A stretch of DNA of 64,000 nt from Thalassia testudinum (GCA_037157565.1 JAZHRO010000002.1:71135001-71199000), one strand, 5' to 3'. Shown: positions 12,127 to 23,288, counted from the first letter of the stretch. Made by a program: numbers and translations. Notes: generated by a model from the sequence alone, not told the origin.

Positions 12127-12928
12127 GCATCTGAACCAGCATAGGGTGCTTACGTGCCCTTGGTAGGATATGTAAATATCCTAGGAGACAAGCACCGAGG
12201 AGATGATATGTTATTACGTATCTTCGAGGGAAATTTTCCGCCTCTCCGCATTGGGAACTCATCCAAATCAACTTGTGTGTTCGAAATCGCGTCCGCATTG
12301 GGAACTCATCCGATAGAATAGAATTACGCTCTTATTCTAGGCAACTTTTTTCAGAACATTTAAACACTTTTACGTGATTTTGATAGTTATGCGCATTGAA
12401 CCAGACTGTGTGTGGATTGGGGTGCTTAGGTTATCGAGTCCTGCAAACCAAAGGTCAGTTAACGAGGCTGAATACTCCCTAAGCCTTAGACCTAAAACAT
12501 GAGCTTCGCATTTTCCCCAACCTCTTGAGGACTATCCAGATCTTAGCGGATACTTGAATTTTTAAGCCTAAGAGTCTAGCCCAAGAGGCCTAAGATCAGC
12601 GTTCCTACTAATCTCTTTTGTGTCTCACTAGTACTTTTTCCTTTCATTTTCTTTTTCTTGATGTGGTCTAGAACATCGATTAATCCCTTAATTTATTACT
12701 AATGACTATTTCTTTTTTCTTTTTCATTTTGTGCTCCTTTTTTGACATTTTGCTCTTTTCCTCATTTTCTCCTCATGATTTGTATGGCCTCAAAATTTTC
12801 TCTCCCCTTAGTATTTTTTGTTCTTTTTCAAGATTTTTTCTTTTTTTTTTGGTGTTTTTTGTGATATGTGAATTTTTTGTTGAAACCTTTTCTTGTGAGA
12901 TGAGTTTTCATAGTGTTTAGCACTTTCA

Positions 12929-12966
12929 TACCCCCCCATGCCTACAACTTATAATGTCCCCATTGT
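12929..12966 (-). other. Internal polypurine tract of E2
   Basis: The minus strand reads ACAATGGGGACATT, then about 11 bases, then AGGCATGGGGGGGTA. The same order (GAGGACATTG-like, then AGGCATGGGGG) is found downstream of the coding region in E1, E3, E4 and N. It resembles the terminal polypurine tract and may prime plus-strand synthesis internally. Confidence 0.5.
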
Positions 12967-13191
12967 AAATTAGGTGGGTTTGAATTCAGATTAGATCATT
13001 CATTAGAATAGGTTTTGGGTGGGCGAACGGGTCGAGGTGACTGTTGCGAACGATTTCTAGACTCGAGTATGGGTACCTGAGGTGGGGTCAGTTGTTCTAA
13101 TGGATGAACCCTAAAGTACAATATGAATTCAGCATGGGAATGTCAAGAAAGGTTTCAGGTTTTTCAAGAATGACGGGTTGCCTCCCATTAA

Positions 13192-13220
13192 GCGCTGAGT
13201 TTTACGCCATCGGCTGGGCG
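13192..13220 (-). other. Post-pol stem-loop of E2
   Basis: The minus strand reads CGCC, an 8-nt loop CAGCCGAT, then GGCG, followed by TAAAACTCAGC. It starts nine bases after the pol stop at 13229. GGGAGGCAACCC follows near 13174-13186. The equivalent structure is at 32552 (E1), 23935 (N) and 61328 (E4). Confidence 0.6.
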
Positions 13221-13228
13221 TAATGAAC

Positions 13229-14396
13229 TCAGGGAGAATGGAGGGTAAAGGATATCTCAGCGAAATTTGTGTTAGTCAAGTCAATGAACGATTTGAGTCT
13301 CTGACCGTTCACGACGAGAGGTTCGAAATCATGGCTGAGTGGACTGATCTCAATGGCTCCATTTCCAAAGATTAGTCGGACGAGGTAGGGTCCGATCCAT
13401 TTTGATCGTAGCTTTCCTAGGAATAGTTTAAGCTTGGCATAAAGAGTAGGATCTTTTGACCAGGATGGAAGATCCTTCTTGAAATGTGTTTGTTGTGAAA
13501 GGCCTTAACTCGCTCTTTGTAAATTCATGAGTTCTCATACGCGTCGTGGCGTAATTCATCGATCTTGCTCATTTAAAGCTTTCTGTGGATTCCTGTCTTA
13601 GAAAGATCTAGGTTGCAGTTCCGTACTGCCCAATAGGCTTTGTGCTCCAACTCGACGGGGAGGTGACATGCCTTCCCATACACCAATCTGAAGGGAGACA
13701 TGCCTAATTGGGTTTTGTGGGCGGTCCTATAAGCCCACAAAGCTTTTGGAAGCCAGGACGACCAGTCCTTCCTATCAGGTCGAACAGTAACCTGGAGGAT
13801 TTTCTTGATCTCCCGATTTGATAGATCAGCTAGACCACTAGTTTGGGGGTGGTAAGGAGTAGAGATTCGGGGTGACACCCCGTATTCGGTCATTAGTGAC
13901 TTGAACTGAGCATTAGTGAAATGGGTCCCTTCGTCGGAAATTATACCACGTGGAATCCCAAACTGTGAAAAGATGTTTTGATGAATGAATTTGATAACTA
14001 TTTTATGATCATTGGTTCGGGTCGGAATGGCTTCGATCCATTTGGAACGTAGTCAACAGCGAGTAAAATGTACTCGAAGCCGTCCGAGATAGGGAAGGGT
14101 CCCATAAAATCAATCCCCCATATGTCAAAGATTTCGTATACCAAAATTGGCTATAAAGGCATCATATCATGATGGCTCATGTTGCCCAAGGTCTGGTAAC
14201 GAGTACATGCCTTACAGTGATTGCATGCGTCTTTGAAAATTGTGGGCCAATAGAAGCCGCACTGGAGGACTTTCGTTGCAGTTTTATGACCTAAAAAATG
14301 TCCACCGCTTGCCTGGTCATGGTAGAAAGACAATATGTCTTGAATTTTCGCTTCCACGACACATCGTCGAATGATCTGATCAGCACCGATGCGGAA
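13229..14396 (-). pseudogene. pol: E2 pol, integrase region (broken)
   Basis: This part of pol would join the cDNA copy to chromosomal DNA. The zinc-binding N-terminus is visible at 14357-14151 (HDQASGGHF, then CKAC). The core C-terminal part is at 13893-13573, with [18 protein letters not shown] and [11 protein letters not shown]. Between them the catalytic part is split by stops and a frameshift near 14050. The C-terminal tail with a GPY-like segment runs to a TGA at 13231-13229. The order and wording match the intact integrase of E4 closely. An Athila-type assignment is well supported; activity is excluded by the breaks. Confidence 0.85.
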
Positions 14397-14411
14397 AAGA
14401 TAAGGGTCTTC

Positions 14412-14951
14412 CTAGAAGTAATACTTGGCATCGAAAAGCAATTTGTCCTTCTTGGCTTTCGGCCAATCGAACGAGATCTGATGTGATGCCAGGTAGTTTA
14501 CTATATCAGCAAACCATGGAAGCCCTGTGTTGATAGTCAGAAGGTGCACATCAGGGAAATGTTCCGTGATGGGTCCAGAAGGGTCGATGATCTCAGAAGG
14601 AAGGCAGGACAAGTGATTAGTTACCACGTTCTGTTTTCCCACTTTGTTGTGAATCTTGAGGTCAAATTCTTACAACAGCAAGATCCATCGAATTAATCAA
14701 TGTTTTGCGTCTTTCTTTGCAAGGAGATGCCTCACAGCTGTGTGATCTGAGTAAATGATAACACGGGAACCTGGGAGATAAGATCTACATTTTTCCAGGG
14801 CAAATACTACGGCTAGTGGCTCTTTCTTAGTAACTGTGTAGTTACACCAAGCCTCGTCAAGTGTCTTGCTAGCGTAGTAGATGACCACGGGTTTCCTGTC
14901 AATATTCTGCCCCAATACCACTCCTACACCGAAATCAGATGCGTCGCACAT
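14412..14951 (-). pseudogene. pol: E2 pol, RNase H region (broken)
   Basis: RNase H degrades the RNA strand of the RNA-DNA hybrid. Residues from 14951 on read [41 protein letters not shown] and [17 protein letters not shown], the usual order for Ty3/gypsy RNase H. The E of the TEKE motif has become K and ELLA reads EPLA, so a catalytic acidic position is affected. The frame breaks near 14697 and resumes at 14642-14412 with NHLSCLPSE and the linker to integrase. Confidence 0.85.
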
Positions 14952-15119
14952 GATCTCAAAGGGTTGAGACCAATCAGGAGACTATAGGATCGAGGCTTGG
15001 GTAACTCGGTCACAGAGGATTTCAAATGCTTGAGTGCATTCCTTAGAGATCTTGAAAGGTACATCCTTAGAGAGTAGAGAGGTCAGGGGGCATGCGATTT
15101 TCTAGAAATCAGGGATAAA

Positions 15120-16289
15120 TTAGCGGTAAAAATCGACGTGCCCTAGAAAAGATCGGATGTCCTTAATCAAGTTAGGCATAGGGAGTTTGGAAATCAAGTT
15201 CACCTTGGCTTGATCGACTTGGATGCCTTTTTCTAAAATAAGATGTCCCAGGACAATTCCTTCAGGCACCATGAAATGGCTCTTTACCCAGGAAAGAATC
15301 AGATTCACATCAATGCACCGCCTGAGGATTTGGACCAAGTGCAGGAGACATTCGTCATGATTCTCTGAATATTGAAAAATCATCCATGAAGACTTCCAGA
15401 TAATCACCTACCATATATGAGAATATGGCAAGCATGCACCGCTGAAAAGTGGCGGGTGCATTGCAGAGACCGAACACCATCCTTCAGAATGCGTACGTCC
15501 CGAAGGGGCAGGTGAAAATGGTCTTTTCTTGGCCCTCAGGATGGATTGCCACCTGGTTATAACCGGAGTACCTATCCAAAAAGCAGAAGAACCTATTTTC
15601 GCTAGTTTCTCGAGGATCTGATCAATAAACGGTAGTGGGAAATGATCCTTCTTCTTGGAGGAATTGAGTCTTCTGTAATCAATGCAGGCTCTCCACAAGT
15701 TCACCACCCAGGTCGGTATGACTTCTCCAATTTCAGTTGTGATAACGGTGAGTCCAACCTTCTTAGGCACAACTTGGATTGGACTCACCCATCGACTGTT
15801 GGAGATCGGGTAGATGATCCCTGCATCTAGCCACTTAATGATCTTTTTCACGACCTCCTGTAGATTAGGATTTAAACGTCTCTGCATTTCATGGGAAGGT
15901 CGTGTGCCCACTTCGGTGTAGATACGGTGTGTGCAGCAAGAGGGGCTGATACCAGTTAAGTCATTGAGAGTCCATCCGATGGCTCTATGATGTTGCTGGA
16001 GAACAGTAATCAGACGGGATTCCTGGTCAGGTGTGAGTCTGGAGTTGATAATCACAGGAAACGTCTGATCAGAACCCAAAAATACGCACTTCAAATGGTC
16101 GGGAAGAGGCTTGAGTTCTAGAATGGGGTTATCAGTAGCAGCGGGCGGTTCAGGGTGTGTGTCAGGAGCAAGGGAAGGAGTTATGGGTGTATCTAGATCC
16201 GGGTCAGACTCCTCTGATTGCGGGTTTTGATCTTCTTGTGGTTGATCGGGAGTAATCAGGTTGTCCTCGATATATGGTTCATCAACCAC
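15120..16289 (-). pseudogene. pol: E2 pol, reverse transcriptase region (frameshifted)
   Basis: The 293-codon ORF 16289-15408 holds an acidic linker, then RT fingers and palm: [34 protein letters not shown] and CIDYRRLN, then [19 protein letters not shown] frameshift after this point scrambles the YSGYNQ and FGLCNA blocks near 15600-15430. The catalytic strand continues in another frame at 15407-15120, where MDDF is visible as WMIFQ in the shifted reading, followed by LSWVKSHFMVPEGIVLGH. The family is Athila; the enzyme cannot be made as one chain. Confidence 0.85.
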
Positions 16290-16586
16290 GGCCTTGATAT
16301 CACATATTTGTTCTATAACTCTGCAGTTAATCCCTTATTGGGCCTCAAAGATGTCAATTTTAAGTGTTTGGTTCCCGAATTTCAGTTCAATTTGGCCCTC
16401 CTCACAGTTTATGTTGGCCTTAGTAGTGGCCAGAAAGGGTCTCCCTAGTATAATTGGTGCATCCCTTGGGTTTTTAGGTGCATCCATATCTAAGACTATA
16501 AAATCCACCGGGAAATAGAAATCCCGTACCCTAACGATGACATCCTCGAGTACTCCTTTAGGTGACTAAATGGATCGGTCAGCTAA

Positions 16587-16952
16587 CTACACTGTCACCT
16601 TTGTCGGTTTAAGCTTAGATTCTTCAAGGTAGTCAAGGAGGGATGCAGGTATTAGGTTTATGGAGGCACCTAAATCTAATAAGGCTCTATCGAATTGGGT
16701 ATCACCAATGGTACATGAAATCAGGGGAGTACCTGGGTCTTTAGCCTTAGGTGGGAGTTTGCTCAAAATTACTAAGCTAGCTTGCTCTGACAGTATAATC
16801 GAGCTCCCCCTTTTGGTTCGCGACTTACGCTTGGGTGTACACACGTCTTTCAAAAATCGTGCGTAAGCTGGTACATGGCGGATTGCATCCATCAAGGGGA
16901 TGTTTATATGGACATGTTCAAAGAGCTTGACCAGATCCTCCTTAGGAGTCAT
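16587..16952 (-). pseudogene. pol: E2 protease region
   Basis: The fragment contains VHINIPLMDAIRHVPAYARF and a retropepsin-like active site RALLDLGASINLIP, with DLG in place of DTG as is usual for plant Athila elements. It would cleave the Gag-Pol precursor. The frame breaks shortly after LKPTKVTV. The connecting stretch 16586-16290 continues the protease in degraded form. Confidence 0.8.
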
Positions 16953-17870
16953 GGGTTTATTTATCCTCTTTCCCTTGGTTAAGGCCTCGAGAAATGGAAC
17001 CTTGGTTGGTTCCTCTAGAATAGGTCCAGGCTCTTGATCTGGGACAGGGGTGTCTTGGATAACTATCCTAGGGCTTGGGTTACTACCAGGCTTATAGTGG
17101 CTTGGATAAGGTGGGTCTTGAGTTGCTTTACCACTACGAGTTGTTACGGAGTTTAGTCCTGCCTGGTTTTAATTTGGGGTTGGTAAAATAGGTGGTTGCT
17201 GTTGAAATTCCGCATACGGTATTGAAGCTTCCATCCGGTCGGGTGATAGAATGGAAGGGGCCTGATAAATCATGTGGGCTTGGCCTGGATTTGGGTTCAT
17301 AACATGTCTTTAGTTCGACATGTTATTTGGATTCGGCAGAGGTTGCAAAGGGAGTGTGCCAGGTTGGCGGGAATTCGCCATCTGGGCGAGTTGATTGCGA
17401 ACCTCTGTTATCTCATCCTTGTGCTGTTTCTGCATAGCCGCATTCGTCTTCTGAATGTCAGCTAGAGTTTGAAGGATGAGGGTCATTTAATCTGCTTGGT
17501 TTGGCCCAGATTGATAGGTGCGGTTGGGTTGAGGCTGAGGCTGAGGCGGCTGATATGGACGAGGAGCTTGTGGATGGGGTTGATAAGGTGGTCTTTGATT
17601 CTAAGTATTTCCCGCCCATAGGAAGTTGGGATGATTCCACCATCCAGGGTTATAGGTATTGGAGAATGGGTCATTCTGGATTGCGTTGAGGTCCTCGCAG
17701 GTCTGAGGAACCTCAGGAAAATCAGAGTACGAGGGTTCAGAGTTCCCTCAACTAGAGTAGATTGGATCAGAGTTTCCTATGATCCTGAAGTCAGATGAAG
17801 GTGGATACGGGTCCATCCCCTGAGAAAATTGGTGATAGATGTTCTGCACAGTTTCCCTCCCAAGAGGTGG
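16953..17870 (-). pseudogene. gag: E2 degraded Gag C-terminus and Gag-Pol junction
   Basis: The minus-strand reading frames here carry scattered Gag C-terminal phrases, including an NTYNPGW-like segment near 17660, a proline- and glutamine-rich stretch, and VTTRSGK-like residues near 17140. At least four stops interrupt them. I see no intact zinc knuckle. This is the worn link between gag and protease. Confidence 0.6.
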
Positions 17871-18932
17871 CTATGCAAGTGGGTTTTGTGCAGAGGTGGC
17901 TCGCTGCAGATGTCGAGTCAGCTCGTCCACCTTCTTTTCTATGATAGAGACCTTGTCCAACTGACTGGCCATCATTTCCAAGTCGATAGATGCAGACAGG
18001 CCCTGCGTCTGATGTGCTCCCCTCGGATTCGTCGATGCGAGGGCATTCGTCCAGTCGAATAAGCCCATGGAGTCGTTATTGATGAAGTTCTCACACATAT
18101 TCTCGAGAATCTCCCACACAGTGTCTTCATGTTGACCCATGATATTTCCTTCGCAGGTTGCATTGACGAATAAGCGAATGTCTTCACGAAGTCCCTGGTA
18201 AAAAGACTGGACTTGTTCCCATTTAGGAACTCCATGATGGGGGCACTTTCGCATGAGATCCAAGAATCGATCCCATACCTCATGAAGAGGTTCTCCAGAT
18301 TGCTGAGTGAAGTGTGTATTTTGGTGGCGCAAGGCATTCGTCCGACTAAAGGGGAAGAACTTTTTCAAAAATTCAGACTGTAGTTCAACCCACGTGTTGA
18401 TTGGATGCATCTGAGTCTGATACCAATGAGCTGCCTTGTCCATGAGAGAGAAGGAAAACATATTCATAAGAAGAATATCCCGATTTTGTACATCTGACCC
18501 GAAGGTCTGGGCCAGATGTTTGAGTTGTTTGATGTGCTGGAAGGGATCCTCGGAGTTAAGCCCATGAAACATTGGGATGGCATGAATCATGTTGGGCTTG
18601 AGTTCAGAATCAGGACCTCCAGCCGAGATTTGGACTCGAGGTTCGATTGCCACCGCAGCGGGATCACAGTGATCTCGCATCATAGGATGCTGCGGCGGGT
18701 TTACAAAGTTCTGAAATAGATCATTCAGGCGCTGGAGTTGGTGTTCAAGATTGTTCTCTTCTTCAATTGGTTGTGCCATGATAATGGAAGGAGAATTTGG
18801 TTCTGATGGATCAGAGGAGAGGTCTATGTGGTGGGGTTGCTGCACAAACACGGACGTTGAGGCTTGGCCTCGGCGGGAATGGATTGCTAAAGGAGGTCTT
18901 AAGGATGGTCTTAAGGACCTCCTACCAAACAT
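17871..18932 (-). CDS. gag: E2 Gag (capsid) protein, 353 codons
   Basis: Gag assembles the virus-like particle. The ORF opens MFGRRSLR, close to MLGRCSLR of E3 Gag, which supports this start. The capsid core from about residue 113 has IPMFHGLNSEDPFQHIKQL, FSFSLMDKAAHWYQT, TWVELQSEFLKKFFP and CPHHGVPKWEQVQSFYQGL, all standard for Athila Gag. It ends at a stop after a coiled-coil-like segment (DKVSIIEKKVDELTRHLQ), before the zinc knuckle expected in a complete Gag. The ORF is open but the downstream frame is broken, so it is probably a truncated Gag. Confidence 0.85.
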   Translation of the reverse strand: MFGRRSLRPSLRPPLAIHSRRGQASTSVFVQQPHHIDLSSDPSEPNSPSIIMAQPIEEENNLEHQLQRLNDLFQNFVNPPQHPMMRDHCDPAAVAIEPRVQISAGGPDSELKPNMIHAIPMFHGLNSEDPFQHIKQLKHLAQTFGSDVQNRDILLMNMFSFSLMDKAAHWYQTQMHPINTWVELQSEFLKKFFPFSRTNALRHQNTHFTQQSGEPLHEVWDRFLDLMRKCPHHGVPKWEQVQSFYQGLREDIRLFVNATCEGNIMGQHEDTVWEILENMCENFINNDSMGLFDWTNALASTNPRGAHQTQGLSASIDLEMMASQLDKVSIIEKKVDELTRHLQRATSAQNPLA

Positions 18933-19869
18933 GCACTGATGGTTTTGACGAGATTAGAATGTGCTGGACCCAATCAAGACATCCAAAAAATTTGGATGAC
19001 TATAGAGGTTCGAGGTGGATGATACCCCTTAGTCAGAAAAGCTGTCCACCTGAGAAATACTTGGGCAGCCAGAGAGGGAAAGTCCCACAAAGACCCCTAC
19101 ACAGTAAAGCGTCCCCACGAGTTACAGGGTTTCCCCCACCCGACCTCTCTTGTCACTGAGATTCCAGGTAGACCAGAATGGGGACCTTGACCTCTTAAGT
19201 CTACTACTTTTATTTTAAGATCAAAGGTGCTTAGGGTTCCACTTGAACTTTAGGTGTTTTGAGTGTAAAAGTGACCTAATTTCAAGGTTGGTTGACCCAA
19301 CAAGAGGTCAACTTCACCTATTTGCCCTTTTGAGAGCTTTAGGTCCTTTCTTTTAGGGTTCAAGTGAAATTAAGAGCTTGATTTTTAGGGTTTCTCTTGA
19401 ATAAGTCTTTTCAATCAAGGCTTAGGCACACCGCTTTTTGGAAAATTGATTCTTGCTTATAAAAGATGTGTCTCTAAAACCCTAGATTGGAGTTCTTAAG
19501 TTGGCTCTAATTTTGGTCCAATTTAGTTACCACAAATATGGTATCTAGAGCTCAATCAAGAAGGTGGTAGCCCTAGTTACCTTAAATGGATGCACAATTC
19601 AAAATTTGTTGAAATCAAAATTAGGCAACTTTGGTGAATTAGCTAAATATGGAAAGTAGGTAGCCCTAAATTGATTTTTATCTTCTTTTTCCTTTTCAAA
19701 ATGAGGGGATTAAGAGAAAAGGCTAATTAGAGATTACCTGCCCTGGGCGTGGTTGTTGTGCGGCTGTTTTCTTTTGAATCTTCTCCCCTGAAAAAATCAC
19801 AACAAAAGAGATAGATCAAGTTAGTATTGAATCAGAAGTTGTGATCAAGATTTCTAAATCGCTCATTGC
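18933..19869 (-). other. E2 leader
   Basis: About 0.9 kb between PBS and gag with no supported ORF. It is AT-rich, and a TTTTTTCAGGGGAG tract (minus strand, near 19785) looks like a splice acceptor. Confidence 0.55.
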
Positions 19870-19887
19870 TCCCCGGCAATGGCACCA
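19865..19887 (-). other. E2 primer-binding site and PBS hairpin
   Basis: The minus strand reads TGGTGCCATTGCCGGGGA, three bases inside the LTR edge, close to the tRNA-Asp complement. ATTGC (19880-19876) pairs with GCAAT (19869-19865). Compared with GTTGCC/GGCAAC in E1 and E3, the outer pair has changed from G-C to A-T on both sides. Confidence 0.75.
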
Positions 19888-19890
19888 AAA

Positions 19891-20811
19891 TGTTTATCGA
19901 AGCAAAATCGGGTTTTAAAATAAATGCGTTGTGGTATAGCCAAAATTGCTTTGAAAATAAATGAATTTTATTACTCGAAAATGTAAATTGATATAATATA
20001 GCAAAATCGCTTTGAAAACACAGGGAGCAAATTGGGGTTCAAAAATAAAAAACACAACTTTCAAATTTGATATAATATGCAATGAAGAATCAAAGTTATA
20101 ATGCAAGAAATATAATGTCAATGTAATAGAAGCACAAAAAGTAATATGGATGTTTGATTGTGAAAATTAGACGTCTTAAATATCAAGTGATACAGTGCTG
20201 CTCTTCTTTGTCTTCTATCTGATCTCTTTCTTCTCGTTTCTTTTCTTTCTTCTATTGATGGTCTTCTTTCTTCTTGGCTCTTTCTTCTTCTTCCTCTTCT
20301 CTGGTTTCTTCTTTCTTTGCTCTGGCCCTTCTCCTTCCTTCTTCTTTCTTCCTTCTTTCTCTGACCTCCTTTGCCTTAGCTTCCTTTCCTTAGCTTCCTC
20401 TGCGGCTTCCTCCTTCTTCTTCCTTGGCTTCACCCCTGGCTTCTTCTTCCTCTTTTTCTCCTGAGAGCAAAACCTACCCCTACCCTCCCCGCGATCTATC
20501 TTCTTCCTTTTCTCTTAGGCTCGCTCTCCCAGAGCCTTCTCGGGTTATCGGGTCGGGTATGCGCGCTAGGGACCAGGCCCACTGGTGTGCGGTGGTGGGC
20601 GAGGAGTGCATGGGTAGTCGGGTATACGGGTCAGAACCAGGTCCACGGGTAGTGTGGTCACGGACGAGGCTGTGGGTGAGTGAGATCTCACCTTGTGGTT
20701 AGGAGGCAATAAGCCCCTGACACTTTTTCACTTTATATCACAGCACCCGCTCCTGATCTTCCGAGGTGGGACTAAATGTCCCACCTTCCTTGTAGGCGCT
20801 TGCACAGCAGA
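19891..20811 (-). repeat. E2 5' LTR, part 1 (split by N)
   Basis: It starts TGTTTATCGAAGC and follows 8805-9760. At 20811 it is interrupted by N; GCAGA at 20807-20811 is the N target duplication. The LTR resumes at 28585. Confidence 0.9.
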
Positions 20812-21551
20812 TGTTAAACGAGACGAATCTACGCTAACGTGTTTGGTTTTTGGAAAAACCCGTCGTTGTAGTTCGAAAGCGAAGGATTCTTGTTCAACAA
20901 ATAAAATTTATACCGAAATAAAAATTCCGGGTCGAACACAGGGAGGCGAACGTTTGATTTAAAAACTCCGCGTTTCTTTTTATTTTGTCACCAAGAAATT
21001 CAATTTAAATTATCTAAGTATCTACAACAAATAAAAGAGAGAGAGGGAGTAAGAGAGAGAGAAAGAATACTACACATGGAAATTAAAATGAGATGTAGAA
21101 TAGACAAGAAATTAATCATAAAAGAGTTCATTCGTTACAACTAGAAAATATAAAACAATTACTCTAGAAAGCATTAAAAGAATGGAGGGAGAAATGTCCT
21201 CCTCGACGATCGCTCGGAGGACGAATAGTCTACTCTAGAAAGCAGTAAATCTATACTAGAAAGCAGTAAAAAGAATAGGGAGAGAGAAATCCTCCTCGAC
21301 GGTCGCTTGGAGGACGAGTCGGACGGGACGACGCCTGGACGAAGGAGAACGAGGCGGGACGAAGGAGGACGAAGCAGAAGAACGGGAACGAAGCAGCACG
21401 CCGTCGTCGTCGCGGGATCCACTTCCGAAGGGGGACGAAAATTTGGACTTTATCTCGTGAGAAGCATCCCGGGTGTGGGACAAGCTTCTCTTGAGCTTTG
21501 GAGAGGTAGAGAGGAGAAGGAAGGGATGAAAATTTCATATGGAGGGGGTCT

Positions 21552-21560
21552 CCTTTTATA
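21552..21560 (-). promoter_or_regulatory. TATA box of N 3' LTR
   Basis: The minus strand reads TATAAAAGGAG. It is repeated at 27546-27554 in the 5' LTR and at 59007-59015 in E4. Confidence 0.65.
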
Positions 21561-21920
21561 GTTGCAAGGAGTGGGGGCAAAATGGACATTACATCTTCAA
21601 AATAATAAAATAATAAATAAGGGGTCTTTAGTGACGGATAAAACCGTCGCTAAAGCCCCGCCGTCGCCGTCGCCGCCGTGCCACGCGCGCCCGCTCGGCT
21701 ACCTGCGCGCGTAACGCAGACGCACGTCCGCGTCGTCTCAGCCGTCCGATCGCGAGATCGGACGGCTTAGATCGCGCCCGCGCCCGCTGCGTAGCGCGCC
21801 GCCCGCGTGCGATCGCGCGCCCACCAGGGCGTCCAATTGCGCGTCGGCGCTATCGGGCGCGCGCGGCCGTTGGATCTTCATCCGACGCTCGTGCGCGCCC
21901 GCTCGCCCGCGCCTTCGCCC

Positions 21921-21989
21921 CCCTCTCCGCGGCTCGAACCCGCGACCTCCGCTTCGCCCGCAGCTGCGTCGCCGCTGAGCTACGCGGGC
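21921..21989 (-). other. tRNA-like segment with A-box and B-box matches
   Basis: On the minus strand TAGCTCAGCGGC (21982-21971) fits the pol III A-box. GGTTCGAGCC (21940-21931) fits the B-box, 42 bases further on as in a tRNA. GCCCGCG precedes the A-box like an acceptor strand, and CGCGG/CCGCG forms a 5-bp T-arm-like stem. A matching 3' acceptor strand is not in the right place, so it is not a functional tRNA gene. It recurs at 27915-27983. E4 has lost the boxes. Confidence 0.35.
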
Positions 21990-22585
21990 GAAATGGTCGC
22001 GCGGACGTTTTTAAACGCGCGCGACCGCAGCCGTTGGATCGAGATCCAACGGCGGAGAGGAGACGTTGCGTGGTCTTCACAGGACTCCTGCGGCCGATTG
22101 GGCGGCTGGGATGGCGCCACGTGGCGCCATCTTGGCCGTCCATCTTCTGGAAGTTGTAGATGGTGCCACGGATGTCGGATTGACTCGATTTTTGTGTCGT
22201 TCGGCTGCGATCGTCGATCCGAATTCATCCGTGTGGTCGGATTTTCCATCTGAAGTGCGGATTTACACCATCCTGGCCCTTGATCTTCTAGGGTTCCCCG
22301 GTCTCTATCTGATGCTACGGATGCCTGATTAGGGCGATCTTGGAGTCGTTGAACTCCAATCGTCGCCCTGATCATATCCATACGGTTGGATCTTTGATCC
22401 GAGGCCCCGATAAAATATTTGCCCTGTCCAAGCACATAAAAGGAGACAATTAACCTCCATTTTATTCAAACTACTCTAAATGCAAGATGATGCATGTAAT
22501 GCAATATTTATATCATGAAATGCAATCCTATGCTTAAGAACATGCATAAATAGACATTTTAAGTAGTGTAAATGTGTTTACATCA

Positions 22586-23250
22586 TACCCCCATGCCTAT
22601 CTTTTGCTAGTCCCTAGCAAAAACTATATGCTATTTATAAAAGAATTAGGTTAGATTATTTGGACCTGAGTTATTTTCAATCATTAAGAAATTGTCTACT
22701 TAAGAACTGAACTTTCAAAGACACAACAGTGCCCGGGTATCAGCCAAAATGCAGACCGCCTCAAGCCTCGCCTTATTCAAAGAAAAATTTCTTTTTCTGT
22801 TTTTACTCTCTTTTTTTAGATTTTCAAATTTTAGGGTTTAAGAGTGGCTTTCTACGGCCATTTAACTCACCCAAGATTTGATGAGAACCCTAAGTTTTAA
22901 GCATCTTATTGTGATTGTGATAGACTCGTTGACCGGCAATTAAAACGGACTTCGGATTTCTACGCCTCTAGGTGACCTCAAAAAGAATTCTGCCTAAAGG
23001 TGTATCTTTACAACCGGTAGCTTTCTCCCTACTTTTATTTTTTAACGGGGTCAACACAAGGGTGAATCCAGTGTATATCTCCCCGGTTTATTCTACTTCT
23101 CCGCTTCTTCCTAAGTGTTTTGGGAATTTTTAGTGCATTTTCTGAGCTGGGTTCTGGACAATCGGTCGATGAGCTGTTACCACCGACAACTTGCCAGCCA
23201 TACTCGTGCTGCGAAGTGTGGCTTATTTCTTTTTGTTCTTTTCTCCTTTT

Positions 23251-23288
<38 letters not shown>

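Larger units (their letters stand above)
11555..13191 (-). other. E2 polypurine tract and 3' untranslated region
   Basis: On the minus strand CTAGGTATGGGGGTA lies directly upstream of the LTR (11555-11569), the expected primer for plus-strand synthesis. Upstream of it is about 1.6 kb without a supported gene. It includes a triplicated motif (11955-12126) and a second internal polypurine tract (12929-12966). The segment is clearly related to the E3 3' region at 46.4-46.9 kb. Confidence 0.7.
20812..22585 (-). repeat. N 3' LTR (family D, 1774 bp)
   Basis: It is bounded by TGTTAAACGAG and GTTTACATCA. The minus-strand TATA box is at 21552-21560. Upstream (U3) are strong dyads: 21621-21659 (GGGGTCTTTAGTGACGG with CCGTCGCTAAAGCCCC), 21740-21767 (AGCCGTCCGATC, loop GCGA) and 22031-22052 (CCGTTGGATC, loop GA). 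The middle is unusually CpG-rich. ORFs of about 150 codons on both strands here appear in both N LTRs simply because the LTRs are copies. Confidence 0.92.

Noticed and set aside
11939..12298. 119-codon ORF in the E2 3' region as an env-like protein
   Set aside because: It is produced by the triplicated nucleotide motif; there is no signal peptide or membrane segment.
21921..21989. Functional tRNA gene
   Set aside because: A- and B-boxes are present, but the acceptor stem cannot close at the right distance and the D-arm pairing is poor; kept only as a tRNA-like segment.
21807..22435. 148- and 151-codon ORFs in the N LTRs, seen twice
   Set aside because: They are duplicated only because LTRs are copies; they overlap on both strands, consist of CpG-rich sequence and are not kept in E4.
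23254..23285. 32-base T run as a terminator or insertion
   Set aside because: It is a length variant of a 12-base run at the same place in E4, a simple homopolymer expansion.
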